From NCBI GenBank assembly GCA_963711215.1, contig CAVQDH010000004.1, forward strand, positions 68,490 through 132,489: a stretch of 64,000 bases of DNA. The letters run 5' to 3'. The stretch comes from WHUA01 sp963711215. GTDB taxonomy: Bacteria > Pseudomonadota > Alphaproteobacteria > UBA8366. Both the position numbers and the translations under genes were made by a program. The notes under the pieces were generated by a model, which saw only the letters and a list, made by a program, of their open reading frames with translations, searched no databases and was not told where the DNA came from. This document shows positions 1 to 9,320 of the stretch, piece by piece (position 1 is the first letter of the stretch; each line of letters starts with the position of its first letter).

Positions 1-1473
1 GCTGAGCACGGTGTAGGCGGTGAAGGCGTTGATATAGCCGATCATGGAAGCCTGACGCCCGACTTCACGGCCGAGGGACGCGATGCCGGACACGCTTTCG
101 AGGCCCCATGGGCCGGCCCAGGTCGGGTCGATGAGCAGGTTGTTGAATTCGGAAACGAACTCGGTCAAGCGCGCGTAGTTCTCCTGGCCGGTATGCAGCA
201 CGACCGCGACGCTGATCGAGATGAAGGCGCTGCTGCCGATGTAACGCATGAGATGGAAGACGGCGGTCGCTTCGTTCAGATGCTCGCGCGCCAGCGTCGC
301 AAAGGTCGCCACCACGAGCGGAACCCAGATCATGCCGACCGCGAATCCTTGCATGGCGCTGGTCACGGCGACGTCGAAAGACGACAGGTCCATGTTGAAG
401 CCCATCATCATCCAGCCGGAAAGCGCCTGAATGAGAAACCCGGCCGACATGCCGATACGCGGGTCGAGCTTGTTGACCCAGATCGAGGCGAAGAACCCGA
501 GGAATGCCCCGAAGCCGCGATAACCGAGCAGAAAGCCGATCGTGTCGTCGGGATAGCCGGCAAGATTCTGCATCAGCGGCGGCAGCAAGGCCATCGGCGT
601 GAAATTCATCATGCCGAAGATCAGCACGAGCATCAGGCCGATAGCGTAATTTCTGTCGAGCAGCAGGCGTGGATTGAGGAAGGGACGGCGCGCGGTCAGG
701 CTGTGCACGATGAACACATAGAAAGCCGCGAAGGCGAGCCCGGCCTCGATGATGATCTCATAGGAACCGAACCAGTCGAGCCGCTCGCCGCGATCGAGCA
801 TGAGCTGAAAGCTGAGGATCGCCAGCGAGAGCGTAACGAAGCCGGTCCAATCCAGCGGTCGCGGCGGCGCGCGCCGATCGTCTCTAATGAAGAGCCAGGT
901 GCCGACGACCGCCAGTGATCCGACGATGCCGACGGCGACGAAGGCCCAGCGCCAGTTGTAGGCTTCCGCCAGATGCCCGCCGACGATGGGCCCGATCATC
1001 GGCCCGACGACGACGCCGACCCCGTAGATCGAATTGACCGTGCCATGCTGCTCGCGCGGGAAGGTGTCCAGCACGATCGCGTTCGACAGCGGATTCAAGG
1101 GCGCGCCGAACACGCCCTGGATCATACGGTAGATCACCAGCACTTCGAGGCTGTTGGCGGTGCCGCACAGGATCGTCGTGACGACGAAGCCGAAGGTGCT
1201 CCAGACCATCACGTTGCGGCGGCCGAAGCGATTGGCGAACCAGCCCGTCATCGGCGTCATGACCGCGATCGCGATGATGTTGAAGGTGATGACCCAGGCC
1301 ACCTGGTCCTGCGTCGCCGACAGCGAGCCCTGCAGTTGCGGCATGATGACGCTCGTCACCAGCAGCATCATGCCGACCAGCATGGTCGTCATCGTGGCCG
1401 TGGCGAGGATCATCGCGCGCTCGAAGAACGTCGTGCTGGCCGTCTCGGGGGCGGTCTCGGTCGTGGCGGGCAT
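1..1473 (-). CDS. DHA2-family MFS multidrug exporter (EmrB/QacA-like), C-terminus cut by window edge
   Basis: The reading frame opens at an ATG at 1473 (MPATTETAPE) and stays open to the left edge, so about 491 residues are visible and the stop lies outside. It is a polytopic inner-membrane protein with many hydrophobic helices. An MFS motif A (GWFANRFGRR) follows the second helix and a motif C-like stretch (GVVVGPMIGPIVGG) follows about 70 residues later, which is typical of drug/H+ antiporters. Length and hydrophobicity fit the 14-helix DHA2 group, which exports drugs or other hydrophobic compounds using the proton gradient. EmrB-type proteins normally pair with a periplasmic adaptor (EmrA); any such gene would lie outside the window. 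It is divergent from the dioxygenase at 1657. The substrate cannot be told from sequence. Confidence 0.9.
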   Translation of the reverse strand, partial: MPATTETAPETASTTFFERAMILATATMTTMLVGMMLLVTSVIMPQLQGSLSATQDQVAWVITFNIIAIAVMTPMTGWFANRFGRRNVMVWSTFGFVVTTILCGTANSLEVLVIYRMIQGVFGAPLNPLSNAIVLDTFPREQHGTVNSIYGVGVVVGPMIGPIVGGHLAEAYNWRWAFVAVGIVGSLAVVGTWLFIRDDRRAPPRPLDWTGFVTLSLAILSFQLMLDRGERLDWFGSYEIIIEAGLAFAAFYVFIVHSLTARRPFLNPRLLLDRNYAIGLMLVLIFGMMNFTPMALLPPLMQNLAGYPDDTIGFLLGYRGFGAFLGFFASIWVNKLDPRIGMSAGFLIQALSGWMMMGFNMDLSSFDVAVTSAMQGFAVGMIWVPLVVATFATLAREHLNEATAVFHLMRYIGSSAFISISVAVVLHTGQENYARLTEFVSEFNNLLIDPTWAGPWGLESVSGIASLGREVGRQASMIGYINAFTAYTVLS

Positions 1474-1656
1474 ACGGGCGTGGGCTGTGTTCGTTCGGTT
1501 ACGGAAGGGACGGACCTGCGTCTGACCCTACTCCGATGGGCTCGACCTGCCAAACGGCGCCCCAACCGCCGGTGGTGGCCGGTTTTCAGTCAGGGCGGCG
1601 TATCGCCTATGATCGGGCTATCGCGATTCGGGCGGCAGGCAAGTAAGGAGCGTTCG

Positions 1657-2499
1657 ATGCCGATAACCGTTACGCCGTTACAGGACGGCTTCGTTGCCGA
1701 GATCGGCGGCGCGGACTCGTCCCGGGTGCTCGGCGATGGCGACTTCGTGCTGATCAAGCAGGCTTTGCTCGATCACAAGGTTATCGCGATCTCGGATTTG
1801 CAGGAGAGCTTTCCCTGGCTGCTCGGCCTGTGCCGGCGGTTCGGGCCCTTGGTGCCGCACCTTCTCGACCAGTATCACCACCCGGAAACGCCCGAGTGCT
1901 CGATCATCCGCGCCAATGCCGGCGACGCGACGTCACGCCGCACCGAGCGCCCGGCCGGGGCCTATTGGCATTCCGACCTGTCCTACGACGCCAACCCGTC
2001 GGACGCGACCTTCCTCTATTCCGTGCAGGTTCCGTCCAAGGGCGGCGACACGCTGTTCGCCGATATGGTGCGCGCCTATGAAACCCTGCCGGCGGCGACC
2101 AAGCGGCGGATCGACGGGCGTGTCGCGCTGCATCGCTACGGATGGAATGGCGGGGCGGCGGTGACGTCGCTGAACGCGGCGCAGCAGGCGGCGCATCCCG
2201 ATGTCCGGCATCCGGTGGTCCGCACGCATGCGGAGACCGGCCGCAAGGCGTTGTTTGTCGATCCCGGCTCGACCGTCGCGATCCTGGGCATGGAACCGGC
2301 GGAGAGCGACGCGTTGCTCGGCGAGCTTTACGCGCACGCCCTGCAGCCGCGCTTCCAATACCGCCACAAATGGCGCAAGGGTCAGCTTGTCGGCATGGAC
2401 AACCGCGCCTGCCTGCATTGCGCCAGCGCCGACTACGACGAGCCGCGCACGCTTTACCGCTTCATCGTCGGCTGCACGGAACGGATGAAGGCGGCGTAG
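1657..2499 (+). CDS. TauD/TfdA-family Fe(II)/2-oxoglutarate dioxygenase
   Basis: A 280-residue protein starting MPITVTPLQD, with a GGAG ribosome-binding site a few bases upstream of the ATG; the frame is open further upstream but shows no family similarity there. The iron triad is visible: His105 and Asp107 in the WHSDLSY motif and His254 in CLHCAS, with Arg268 as the probable 2-oxoglutarate ligand. The family hydroxylates a substrate while decarboxylating 2-oxoglutarate; members act on taurine, alkylsulfates, aryloxyacetates and others. The gene stands alone between divergent and convergent neighbours, so the context does not reveal the substrate. Confidence 0.92.
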   Translation: MPITVTPLQDGFVAEIGGADSSRVLGDGDFVLIKQALLDHKVIAISDLQESFPWLLGLCRRFGPLVPHLLDQYHHPETPECSIIRANAGDATSRRTERPAGAYWHSDLSYDANPSDATFLYSVQVPSKGGDTLFADMVRAYETLPAATKRRIDGRVALHRYGWNGGAAVTSLNAAQQAAHPDVRHPVVRTHAETGRKALFVDPGSTVAILGMEPAESDALLGELYAHALQPRFQYRHKWRKGQLVGMDNRACLHCASADYDEPRTLYRFIVGCTERMKAA

Positions 2500-2520
2500 A
2501 CCGCTGGCGGACTGACGCGA

Positions 2521-3216
2521 TCAACCCAGCCCGAGCCGCGCCGCCGCGCGCTGCACGATGGCCAGACGCTCTTTCTGCCGCGCGGCGCTGTGTTCCGTCA
2601 CCTCCTCGACCAGGGCCGGATCGGCGCTGCGGGGGGATCCGGCGTCGAACGGCGGCGCGGGATCGTATTCGATCGCGAGCTGGATCTCCTCGGCGATGCG
2701 CTTGCCGAACTCGCGGCCCACGATCGAGAGCGCGAAATCGATGCCGGCCGTGACGCCGCCGCCCGTGATGGTATTGCCGTCCGCGACGATCCGTTCGGCC
2801 ACCGGCTCCGCGCCGAAGGATTTCAGCATCGCGCGCGACATCCAGTGGCTGGTCGCCCGCTTGCCCTTGAGCAGGCCGGCCGCGCCCAGCACCAGCGAGC
2901 CGGTGCAAACGGACGTCACGTATTTGGCGGCGCTGGCCTTGCGGCGCAGGAAATCGAGCACCGCGTCGTCCTCCATGAGCTCGGCGACCCCCGGCCCGCC
3001 CGGCACGCAGATCACGTCCAGCGCCGGGCAGTCGGCCATCGTCGTCGTCGGCAGCAGGCCGAGGCCGCTGTCCGCCCGGATCGGGTCGAGCGTTTTCCAG
3101 ATCAGGTGGACGCTGCCGCCCGGCACGCGCTTGAAGACCTCGTAAGGGCCCGTCAGGTCGAGCTGGGTGAGGCGCGGAAACAGCAGCAAGCCGATGGAGA
3201 AGCCTTGGCCGGTCAT
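2521..3216 (-). CDS. DJ-1/PfpI family protein, isonitrile hydratase-like
   Basis: A 231-residue cytosolic protein; I place the start at MTGQGFSIGL (3216), where similarity to the family begins, although the frame is open further upstream. It shows the DJ-1/PfpI nucleophile elbow with Cys104 (TSVCTGSLVLGAAGLL), an early acidic position (LDLTGPYEV) and the downstream KRATSHW segment. This pattern matches isonitrile hydratases (InhA type, about 228 residues), which convert isonitriles to N-substituted formamides. It is divergent from the GlxA-like regulator at 3281, which carries the same fold fused to an AraC domain; the 64-bp gap could hold shared control sites. The exact substrate is inferred only from the family. 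Confidence 0.85.
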   Translation of the reverse strand: MTGQGFSIGLLLFPRLTQLDLTGPYEVFKRVPGGSVHLIWKTLDPIRADSGLGLLPTTTMADCPALDVICVPGGPGVAELMEDDAVLDFLRRKASAAKYVTSVCTGSLVLGAAGLLKGKRATSHWMSRAMLKSFGAEPVAERIVADGNTITGGGVTAGIDFALSIVGREFGKRIAEEIQLAIEYDPAPPFDAGSPRSADPALVEEVTEHSAARQKERLAIVQRAAARLGLG

Positions 3217-3280
3217 GATGAAACCTCGGTTACCTAAGTTTAAGCATTGATCTGAACAGAAGGGCACTGTAAAGAAAAGC

Positions 3281-4346
3281 ATGCTTGGCAGAAATGACAA
3301 TAAACCCTCGAATACAGCCAACTTGCCGTCGGCGCGTGAAAGACGCAAGACGCGCGAGGTAGTCCTGTTCGCGTTCGATCGCGTGCAGCTGCTCGATGTT
3401 GCCGGGCCGGCCCAGGTCTTCGCGACGGCGTCGGAGCTCTGCGGCGACGCGGCGGTCCCGCCCTATCAGGTGACGGTCGGATCGCTTGCGGGCGGCCCGA
3501 TCACGACCTCCGCCGGCATTGCCATCCTCACGGACCGTGCCGTCGCGATCGCCAAGAGGCCGATCGATACGCTGATCGTCGCCGGCGGCCCGGGGGTCGA
3601 CCGCGCCGTCGGGAACGAAAAGGCGGTGGCGTGGATCACGTCGGCGTCCGGAGACGGCGCGGCGCACGTGCTCGGTCTGCACCGGCGCGTTTCTGCTGGC
3701 CGCGGCGGGGCTGCTCTCGGGCAAGCGGGCCGTCACCCATTGGCGCGCGTGCGCGGAGCTGGCCCGGCGCCATCCCGACATCCACGTCGAGACGGACCCC
3801 ATCTTCGTCGAAGATGGCCCGGTCTGGACATCCGCAGGCGTGACGGCCGGGATCGATCTGGCGCTGGCGTTGGTCGAGCGGGACCTCGGCCGACGCTTGG
3901 CGCTCCAGGTCGCGCAGCGGCTCGTCGTCTTCCTCAAACGGCCGGGCGGACAATCGCAGTTCAGCGCGGCGCTCGCCGCGCAGGTCTCCGACGACGGCGC
4001 CTTCGGAGATTTGCACGAATGGATGGCGGCGCATCTCGACGCCGACCTGCGGGTCGAGCGGCTCGCCGAGCGCGCGGGGATGAGCGTCCGGACCTTCGCC
4101 CGTCTCTACCACGCCCGGACCGGCACGACGCCCGCCAAGGCGGTCTCGGCCATGCGGGTCGAAGCGGCGCGGTCGATGCTGGAAGAGACACCGCTGCCGA
4201 TCGCCGAGATCGCATGGCGATGCGGCTTCGGCGACGAGGAAGGGATGCGGCGCGCCTTCCTGCGAAATCTCGGCGTCGCGCCCGGCCGCTATCGCAGCCG
4301 CTTCACGTCCGCCCCGTCGCCGCTTCCGGCCGCTCGGTTCGGATGA
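3281..4346 (+). CDS. GlxA-like transcriptional regulator (DJ-1/PfpI + AraC HTH), with one frameshift
   Basis: The N-terminal part (from ATG 3281) is a DJ-1/PfpI-like domain (VVLFAFDRVQLLDVAGP...TLIVAGGPGVD). Near 3656 the frame must change by one base; the second frame then gives CSVCTGAFLLAAAGLLSGKR, the core elbow of the same domain, followed by an AraC-type double helix-turn-helix ending near LGVAPGRYRSRF. Together the two parts make a normal GlxA-family regulator of about 355 residues. Skipping one G of a GG pair restores one continuous protein (DARRTCSVC), so a sequencing error is likelier than real decay. Such regulators often control neighbouring genes; the divergent isonitrile hydratase-like gene is the obvious candidate target. 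Confidence 0.85.
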
Positions 4347-4379
4347 CATAAGCGTCCCGCCGCGCGAGCGCGACGTCGG

Positions 4380-5753
4380 CTACTTCTTCTCGTTCTTGAG
4401 CGCTTCCAGGCGATGTGCGAGCGCTGCACGGTTCGGCGCGTCGATCGGCAGGTGGTCGACCGCCTGCTGCATCTTGCTCATGCCGGCGGCGCGATCGCCC
4501 GCGTCGACCTCCGCCAATCCGACCAGCCAGAGCGCCTCGACGTTGTTCGCATCGATGGCGAGGACCTTGCGCATGACGGCGAGCGACTCCGGCGTCTCCT
4601 TGTCGCCCGAGGCGGCGCGGATCGCGCGTCCCTGGAGCAGCAGCACGTCGGTGTTGTTCGGTGCGAGCGCGGCCGCCTTCGCCAGGGCGTCGCGCGCATC
4701 CGCGTGCTTCTCCAGCACGGTATAGGCGCGGCCGAGCCTGAGCCAGCCGTCGAGGTCGTTTGGTTTGGCCTTCAGGCGGTCCGCCAGCCGCTGGACCATC
4801 AATTCGATCATGGCCCGGCGGTCTTCCGGCGACATCGATTGCGCCGCGGCCATATCCTGCGCGGTCGGGCCCTTGGCCACGGGCGCCGGCGCCTGCGGCA
4901 AGGCCTTTGCCGGATCGAGCCCGAGCGCCGCCGCCGTCTTGGTCGCGCGTTCGCGGGCGACCGGGGCCCAGGGGGCGTCGGGCGGCGAGGACTCGAGCAG
5001 CGCCCGCCATCGGTCGAGCGCGTCCTGCAGCTTGCCCGACTGCTCATCCGCGACGGCGAGATAGAACAAGGCGCGCGGATTTTTCGGCGCGGCCTTCAGC
5101 ACGGTCTCGAAGACGTTGCGGGCGTCCGGCGTCACGACGCCCTGGGCTTTGAGCACCAGCGCTTCGCCATAGGCGGAGCGAAGCTCCGCGTTGCCGCCGT
5201 CATAGGTCAGGGCCTTGTCGTAAACCTTCGCGGCCTTGTCGTATTCCGTCAGCTCGACATAGGTCCGTCCCAGCAGGATCCAGCCCTGGACCTTGGTCGG
5301 GTCCTTTTCGAGGCGCTTTTCCAGCTGCTTGGCAAGGATCCGCAGCTCCGGCATGCGGTCGCGGCCTTGCCCGCCGCGCTCGCTGTAAGGAAAGCCGGGC
5401 AGGCCGGGCACGCCGAGATCGGAATAGAGCAGGACCGCGCAGACGGGAACGAGAATGCCGACCGCGAGCGCCGCCCCCGTGCCGGCGCGCACCTGCGTCT
5501 TGGCGCGTGTTTCCTTGCGCCGGCTGTCGGCCGCGAGCAGCCGCCGGCCGACCTCGGTACGGCCGGCCGCCGCTTCGGCTTCGCTGACCAGCCCCGCGGC
5601 GCGGTCCCGGTCGATCTGGCGCAGCTGGTCGCGGTAAACCTCCATGTCGAAGGCGGCCGCCTCGGTCGGCGCCGCGTGCTGCTTGAGCATCGGGATCAGC
5701 AGCGCGGCAACGACCGCCAACGCGACGAGGACGACGACGACCCAGAAGATCAT
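4380..5753 (-). CDS. ccmI: Cytochrome c maturation protein CcmI (TPR apocytochrome chaperone)
   Basis: A 457-residue protein starting MIFWVVVVLV with an N-terminal membrane helix, a cytoplasmic segment (MEVYRDQLRQIDRDRAAGL, typical of CcmI), a second membrane helix near residues 90-110 and a long periplasmic tail of TPR repeats (WILLGRTYVELTEYDKAAKVYDKAL; WLRLGRAYTVLEKHADARDAL). CcmI binds the C-terminus of apocytochrome c and delivers it to the CcmF/H heme ligase. The start codon overlaps the ccmH stop (ATGA). It is the last gene of the ccm run. The sequence as given is also in frame with the upstream ccmH, but only because of a frameshift in ccmH. Confidence 0.93.
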   Translation of the reverse strand: MIFWVVVVLVALAVVAALLIPMLKQHAAPTEAAAFDMEVYRDQLRQIDRDRAAGLVSEAEAAAGRTEVGRRLLAADSRRKETRAKTQVRAGTGAALAVGILVPVCAVLLYSDLGVPGLPGFPYSERGGQGRDRMPELRILAKQLEKRLEKDPTKVQGWILLGRTYVELTEYDKAAKVYDKALTYDGGNAELRSAYGEALVLKAQGVVTPDARNVFETVLKAAPKNPRALFYLAVADEQSGKLQDALDRWRALLESSPPDAPWAPVARERATKTAAALGLDPAKALPQAPAPVAKGPTAQDMAAAQSMSPEDRRAMIELMVQRLADRLKAKPNDLDGWLRLGRAYTVLEKHADARDALAKAAALAPNNTDVLLLQGRAIRAASGDKETPESLAVMRKVLAIDANNVEALWLVGLAEVDAGDRAAGMSKMQQAVDHLPIDAPNRAALAHRLEALKNEKK

Positions 5754-6230
5754 GCGCGACCGTCGCCGCCGCGGAGCAGCCGCTCGACGCGGGCAAGCTC
5801 TTCGGGACTCAAGGAATTCGGCGGGGGCGGCCTCGCGTCTCCGGCTCCTGAAGTAGAGCGCCAGCCCCGCCGCGCCCGCGATCAGCACGATCAGCGGGCC
5901 CAGCCACAGCACGAGCGTCGATGTGCGGAACGGCGGCTTCAGCAGGACAAAGGTGCCGTAGCGCTTGACCAGGAAGTCGCGGATCTGCGCATTGCTGCGA
6001 CCCTCCTGGATCTGCTTGCGGATAAGCACGCGGAGATCATGCGCCAGGCTCGCCTCCGAATCGTCGATCAACTCGTTCTGGCAGACGAGACAGCGGATCT
6101 GCTCCGAAAGCGCCCGCGCCCGCGACTCCAAGGCCGGGTCTTTGAGCATCTCGTCCGGCTGCACCGCCCCCGCCGCAAAAGCGAACAGGAGAAAGACCAA
6201 TCCAAGCGAGGCTGCCGCGACGCGCCGCAT
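5750..6230 (-). CDS. ccmH: Cytochrome c maturation protein CcmH (CcmL/CycL), frameshifted near its C-terminus
   Basis: The start at 6230 overlaps the ccmG stop (TGATG). A signal-like hydrophobic N-terminus is followed by the redox motif Cys47-x-x-Cys50 (RCLVCQNE) and the conserved LRVLIRKQIQEG...FLVKRYG block, then a C-terminal membrane helix. CcmH keeps apocytochrome c heme-binding cysteines reduced for ligation. After AAPAEF the uninterrupted frame runs into ccmI with an unlikely Arg-rich linker. Dropping one base of a CC pair (plus strand GG at 5813) gives the usual acidic tail LSPEELARVERLLRGGDGRA and a stop overlapping the ccmI ATG. I read this as a one-base insertion, not a genuine CcmH-CcmI fusion. 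Confidence 0.9.
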
Positions 6231-6766
6231 CACGATTCCTTCCGGAGCTGGCGGATCAGCGGCAGGATCTTCTCGTTCAAGGTCTCCTCGAAGACCGGCC
6301 CGACATATTTGAAGCGGACCCGTCCCTTGCGATCGATGACGTAAGTCTCCGGCGCGCCGTAGACGCCCCATTCGACGCCCGCCTTGTTGTCCGGGTCGAA
6401 GCCGATGCGGGTATAAGGGTTGCCCATCTCCTTGAGCCAGGCCGTCGCTTGGTCCCGCTTGTCCTTCCAGTTGATGCCGTAGATCGGCACCTTTGCTTCC
6501 GCCGCGACTGTGGCCCAGATCGGATGCTCGGCCCGGCACGGCACGCACCAGGACGCAAAGACGTTGACCAGGCTCACATGCCCTTTGAGATCCGCCGTCT
6601 TGAGACCGGCGCCGCTGGGCAAAAGCGCGGGAAGATCGAAATTGGGCGCCGGCTTGTCGATCAGGGTCGACGGCAGGATCCGGGAGTCGCGCGTCAATCC
6701 GTAGCCGAGATAGGCCGCAAGGCCGATGAACAGCACCAGGGGGATCAGAAACAGGAAGCGTTTCAT
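6230..6766 (-). CDS. ccmG: CcmG/DsbE thiol:disulfide oxidoreductase for cytochrome c maturation
   Basis: A 178-residue protein starting MKRFLFLIPL: an N-terminal membrane anchor, then a periplasmic thioredoxin fold with the active site Cys74-x-x-Cys77 (FASWCVPC), the CcmG-specific acidic/Glu region (AEHPIWATV), and a typical DsbE C-terminus with the cis-proline segment (YGAPETYVID). It reduces disulfides in apocytochrome c and CcmH using electrons from CcdA/DsbD. It begins 28 bases after ccmF ends and overlaps ccmH by the TGATG arrangement, so the three are almost certainly co-transcribed. I chose the start with the membrane anchor rather than the upstream Arg-rich extension. Confidence 0.95.
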   Translation of the reverse strand: MKRFLFLIPLVLFIGLAAYLGYGLTRDSRILPSTLIDKPAPNFDLPALLPSGAGLKTADLKGHVSLVNVFASWCVPCRAEHPIWATVAAEAKVPIYGINWKDKRDQATAWLKEMGNPYTRIGFDPDNKAGVEWGVYGAPETYVIDRKGRVRFKYVGPVFEETLNEKILPLIRQLRKES

Positions 6767-6794
6767 GCGTTCTCTTGCCCGGCTCCGAGGGTCG

Positions 6795-8783
6795 TCATTC
6801 GGCGGGCGCGGCGTCGGCCGCCGCGCCACGCATCCGCCGCGCCGGTGCACCGATGCGGAGCCGCCGGTCGCTTAGCGACATCAGGCCGCCCAGCACCATG
6901 ACCGCCGCGCCGATCCAGATCCAGACCACGAGCGGCTTGTAATAAAGACGGACGACGTAGCCGCCGTTCTTCTGCGCATCGCCGATCACCGCATAGAGAT
7001 CGCCGGCGGCCATCGTCCAGATCGCGGACTCGGTGGTTTCCTGGCCGGAAACGACATAGCGCCGCCGCTCGGGATATAAGGTCGTCACGGGTGCGTGGTC
7101 GCGGGTCACCTTGAATGTCGCCTGCATCGAGGTGTAGTTCGGTCCGCGGACCGGGGCAACGCCATCCAACGCGACGCTGTAGCCCGCGATATCGGTCGTC
7201 TCGCCGGGATGCATCGAGAGGATCCTCTCGTCCGACCACAGCGAGGCCGCGGCCGCGCCGGCAATGACTCCGGCCAGGCCGAAATGGGCGAGCGTCATGC
7301 CCCAGGTGCTGCGCGGCATGCCGAGCGCGCGGGCGATGCTTTGTCGCAGCGGCACCGCGCCGAGACGGATGCGGCCCGCGAATTCGGTGATGACGGCGGT
7401 GGCCAGCCAGATGGCCGCGCCGATGGCGATCGCGCCGAGCACCGATCGTCCCCAGGCCAGCCACGCCGCTGCGACCAGACCGACCAGCGCCGCAGCCGCG
7501 GCGAATTTCAATCGGGCCAGCGCGCCGGCAAGATCGGCGCGCTTCCAGGCGAGCAGCGGCCCGACGCCGAGCGCCGCCACCAGCGGCGCCATCAGGGGCA
7601 CGAAGGTGGCGTTGAAATAGGGCGGCCCGACCGAAACCTTGCCGCCGCCGGCCGCCTCGAGGAACAGCGGGTAGAGCGTTCCGAGGAAAACCGTGGCCGC
7701 CGCGGTGGTGAGAATCAGGTTGTTGAGCAGCAGCGCGCCTTCCCGGCTGACCGGCGCGAACAGGCCGCCGCCCTTGAGCTGCGGCGCGCGCCAGGCATAG
7801 AGCGTGAGACTGCCGCCGATCGCGATCACCAGCAGCGCCAGAATGAAGACGCCGCGACCGGGATCGGTGGCGAAGGCGTGCACCGAGGTGAGCACGCCCG
7901 AGCGCACGAGGAAGGTGCCGATCAGGCTCAAGGAGAAGGTCAGGATGGCGAGCAGGATGGTCCAGGTCTTGAGCGCGTCACGCCGCTCGACCACGATCGC
8001 CGAATGCAGCAGCGCGGTCCCGACGAGCCAGGGCATGAAGGACGCGTTCTCCACCGGGTCCCAGTACCAGAAGCCGCCCCAGCCGAGCTCGTAATAGGCC
8101 CACCAGCTGCCGAGCGCGATACCCGCCGTCATGAACGACCAGGCGAGCAGCGTCCACGGCCGGACCCAGCGGGCCCAGGCGGCGTCGACGCGCCCTTCGA
8201 TCAGCGCCGCCACGGCGAAGGAGAAGGCGATCGAGAAGCCGACATAGCCGGTGTAGAGCACCGGCGGATGCATCGCCAGGCCCGGATCCTGCAGCAGCGG
8301 GTTGAGGCCGTTGCCGTCGGCCGGCGGCGGGAACAGCCGCTCGAACGGGTTGGAGGTGACGACGATGAACAGCAGGAAGCCGACCGCGATCATCGCCTGC
8401 ACCGACAGCACCCGCGCCTTGAGCGTCGGCGGAAGGTTGCCGCCGAACAGCGCGATCAGGGTGCCGAACAGCGACAGGATCAGCACCCAGAGCAGCATCG
8501 AGCCTTCGTGGTTACCCCAGACGCCGGCGATCTTGTAGATCATCGGCTTGAGCGAATTGGAGTTCTCGGCGACGAGCTTGACGGAGAAGTCGCTGGTGAC
8601 GAAGGCGTGCATGAGCGCGGCGAAGGCGCTGGCGATCAGCAGGAACTGCACGACCGCGGCGGAGCTGCCCGCGGCCATCAGGCTCGGGTCGCGCCGGGCG
8701 GCGCCGGCCAAGGGAACGATTGCCTGGGCGACCGCGACGCAAAGCGCCAGGATCAAGGCGAAATGGCCCAGCTCGGAGATCAT
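6795..8783 (-). CDS. ccmF: Heme lyase subunit CcmF
   Basis: A 662-residue polytopic inner-membrane protein, the usual length for CcmF. The tryptophan-rich heme-binding motif is clear (WWAYYELGWGGFWYWDPVEN), and the surrounding sequence (GSMLLWVLILSLFGTL, HPPVLYTGYVGFSIAFSFAV) is strongly conserved in the family. CcmF with CcmH and CcmI attaches heme covalently to the CXXCH of apocytochrome c at the periplasmic face. It lies between ccmE (48 bases upstream) and ccmG (28 bases downstream) in the same orientation. No defect is visible. Confidence 0.97.
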   Translation of the reverse strand: MISELGHFALILALCVAVAQAIVPLAGAARRDPSLMAAGSSAAVVQFLLIASAFAALMHAFVTSDFSVKLVAENSNSLKPMIYKIAGVWGNHEGSMLLWVLILSLFGTLIALFGGNLPPTLKARVLSVQAMIAVGFLLFIVVTSNPFERLFPPPADGNGLNPLLQDPGLAMHPPVLYTGYVGFSIAFSFAVAALIEGRVDAAWARWVRPWTLLAWSFMTAGIALGSWWAYYELGWGGFWYWDPVENASFMPWLVGTALLHSAIVVERRDALKTWTILLAILTFSLSLIGTFLVRSGVLTSVHAFATDPGRGVFILALLVIAIGGSLTLYAWRAPQLKGGGLFAPVSREGALLLNNLILTTAAATVFLGTLYPLFLEAAGGGKVSVGPPYFNATFVPLMAPLVAALGVGPLLAWKRADLAGALARLKFAAAAALVGLVAAAWLAWGRSVLGAIAIGAAIWLATAVITEFAGRIRLGAVPLRQSIARALGMPRSTWGMTLAHFGLAGVIAGAAAASLWSDERILSMHPGETTDIAGYSVALDGVAPVRGPNYTSMQATFKVTRDHAPVTTLYPERRRYVVSGQETTESAIWTMAAGDLYAVIGDAQKNGGYVVRLYYKPLVVWIWIGAAVMVLGGLMSLSDRRLRIGAPARRMRGAAADAAPAE

Positions 8784-8831
8784 CGCGAATGGCTCCTTTC
8801 CGAATAGGCCGGCCGGCGTCGCATGCCGGCC

Positions 8832-9320
8832 TCACTTCGCCGGCGTCTGGTCCGCATGCTTCCACAGTCCCGCGCGTTTCAGGGCGTCCGCCACTTCGGG
8901 CGGCATGTATTTCTCGTCATGCTTGGCGAGCACCTCGCTGGCGAGCAGCGAGCCGCCCGGCTGCAGCCGGCCCTCGACGACCACGCCCTGGCCTTCGCGG
9001 AACAGGTCGGGCAGCACGCCGGTATAGCTCACCGGCACGTCCGACTTCATGTCCGTGACGGTGAAGCGCGTCGTCTTGCCGCCGTCGCTCTTCTGGACGC
9101 TGCCGGTCGCGACGAGCCCGCCGATGCGGATGCGCTGGTTGACGGCGACCGCCTTATGCGCCAGGTCGCTCGGGCTGTAGAAGAAGACCACGCTGTCGCG
9201 CAGCGCGAACAGGACCAGCGCCACCGCGATGCCCAGCATCGTCATTCCTGCGAGCACCGCATAGAGACGACGCCGTTTGCGCGTCGCGGGCCGGCCTCTG
9301 CTCGGTACGTCGGCGGTCAT
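8832..9320 (-). CDS. ccmE: Periplasmic heme chaperone CcmE
   Basis: A 162-residue protein with an N-terminal basic segment, one membrane helix (about residues 22-42) and a periplasmic beta-barrel domain. The conserved heme-attachment motif is present as LAKHDEKYMPPE, with His134 as the residue that binds heme covalently and Tyr138 as an axial ligand. CcmE receives heme from CcmC and passes it to CcmF. The start overlaps the ccmD stop by four bases (ATGA), indicating translational coupling. Confidence 0.97.
   Translation of the reverse strand: MTADVPSRGRPATRKRRRLYAVLAGMTMLGIAVALVLFALRDSVVFFYSPSDLAHKAVAVNQRIRIGGLVATGSVQKSDGGKTTRFTVTDMKSDVPVSYTGVLPDLFREGQGVVVEGRLQPGGSLLASEVLAKHDEKYMPPEVADALKRAGLWKHADQTPAK

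Noticed and set aside
193..2499. Long plus-strand frames opposite the DHA2 transporter and in front of the dioxygenase
   Set aside because: They are His/Asp/Arg-rich shadow frames typical of high-GC DNA; the minus-strand transporter accounts for the region.
4380..6230. Apparent CcmH-CcmI fusion protein
   Set aside because: The fused frame contains an unlikely Arg-rich linker, while a one-base shift restores the normal CcmH tail and a stop overlapping the ccmI start.
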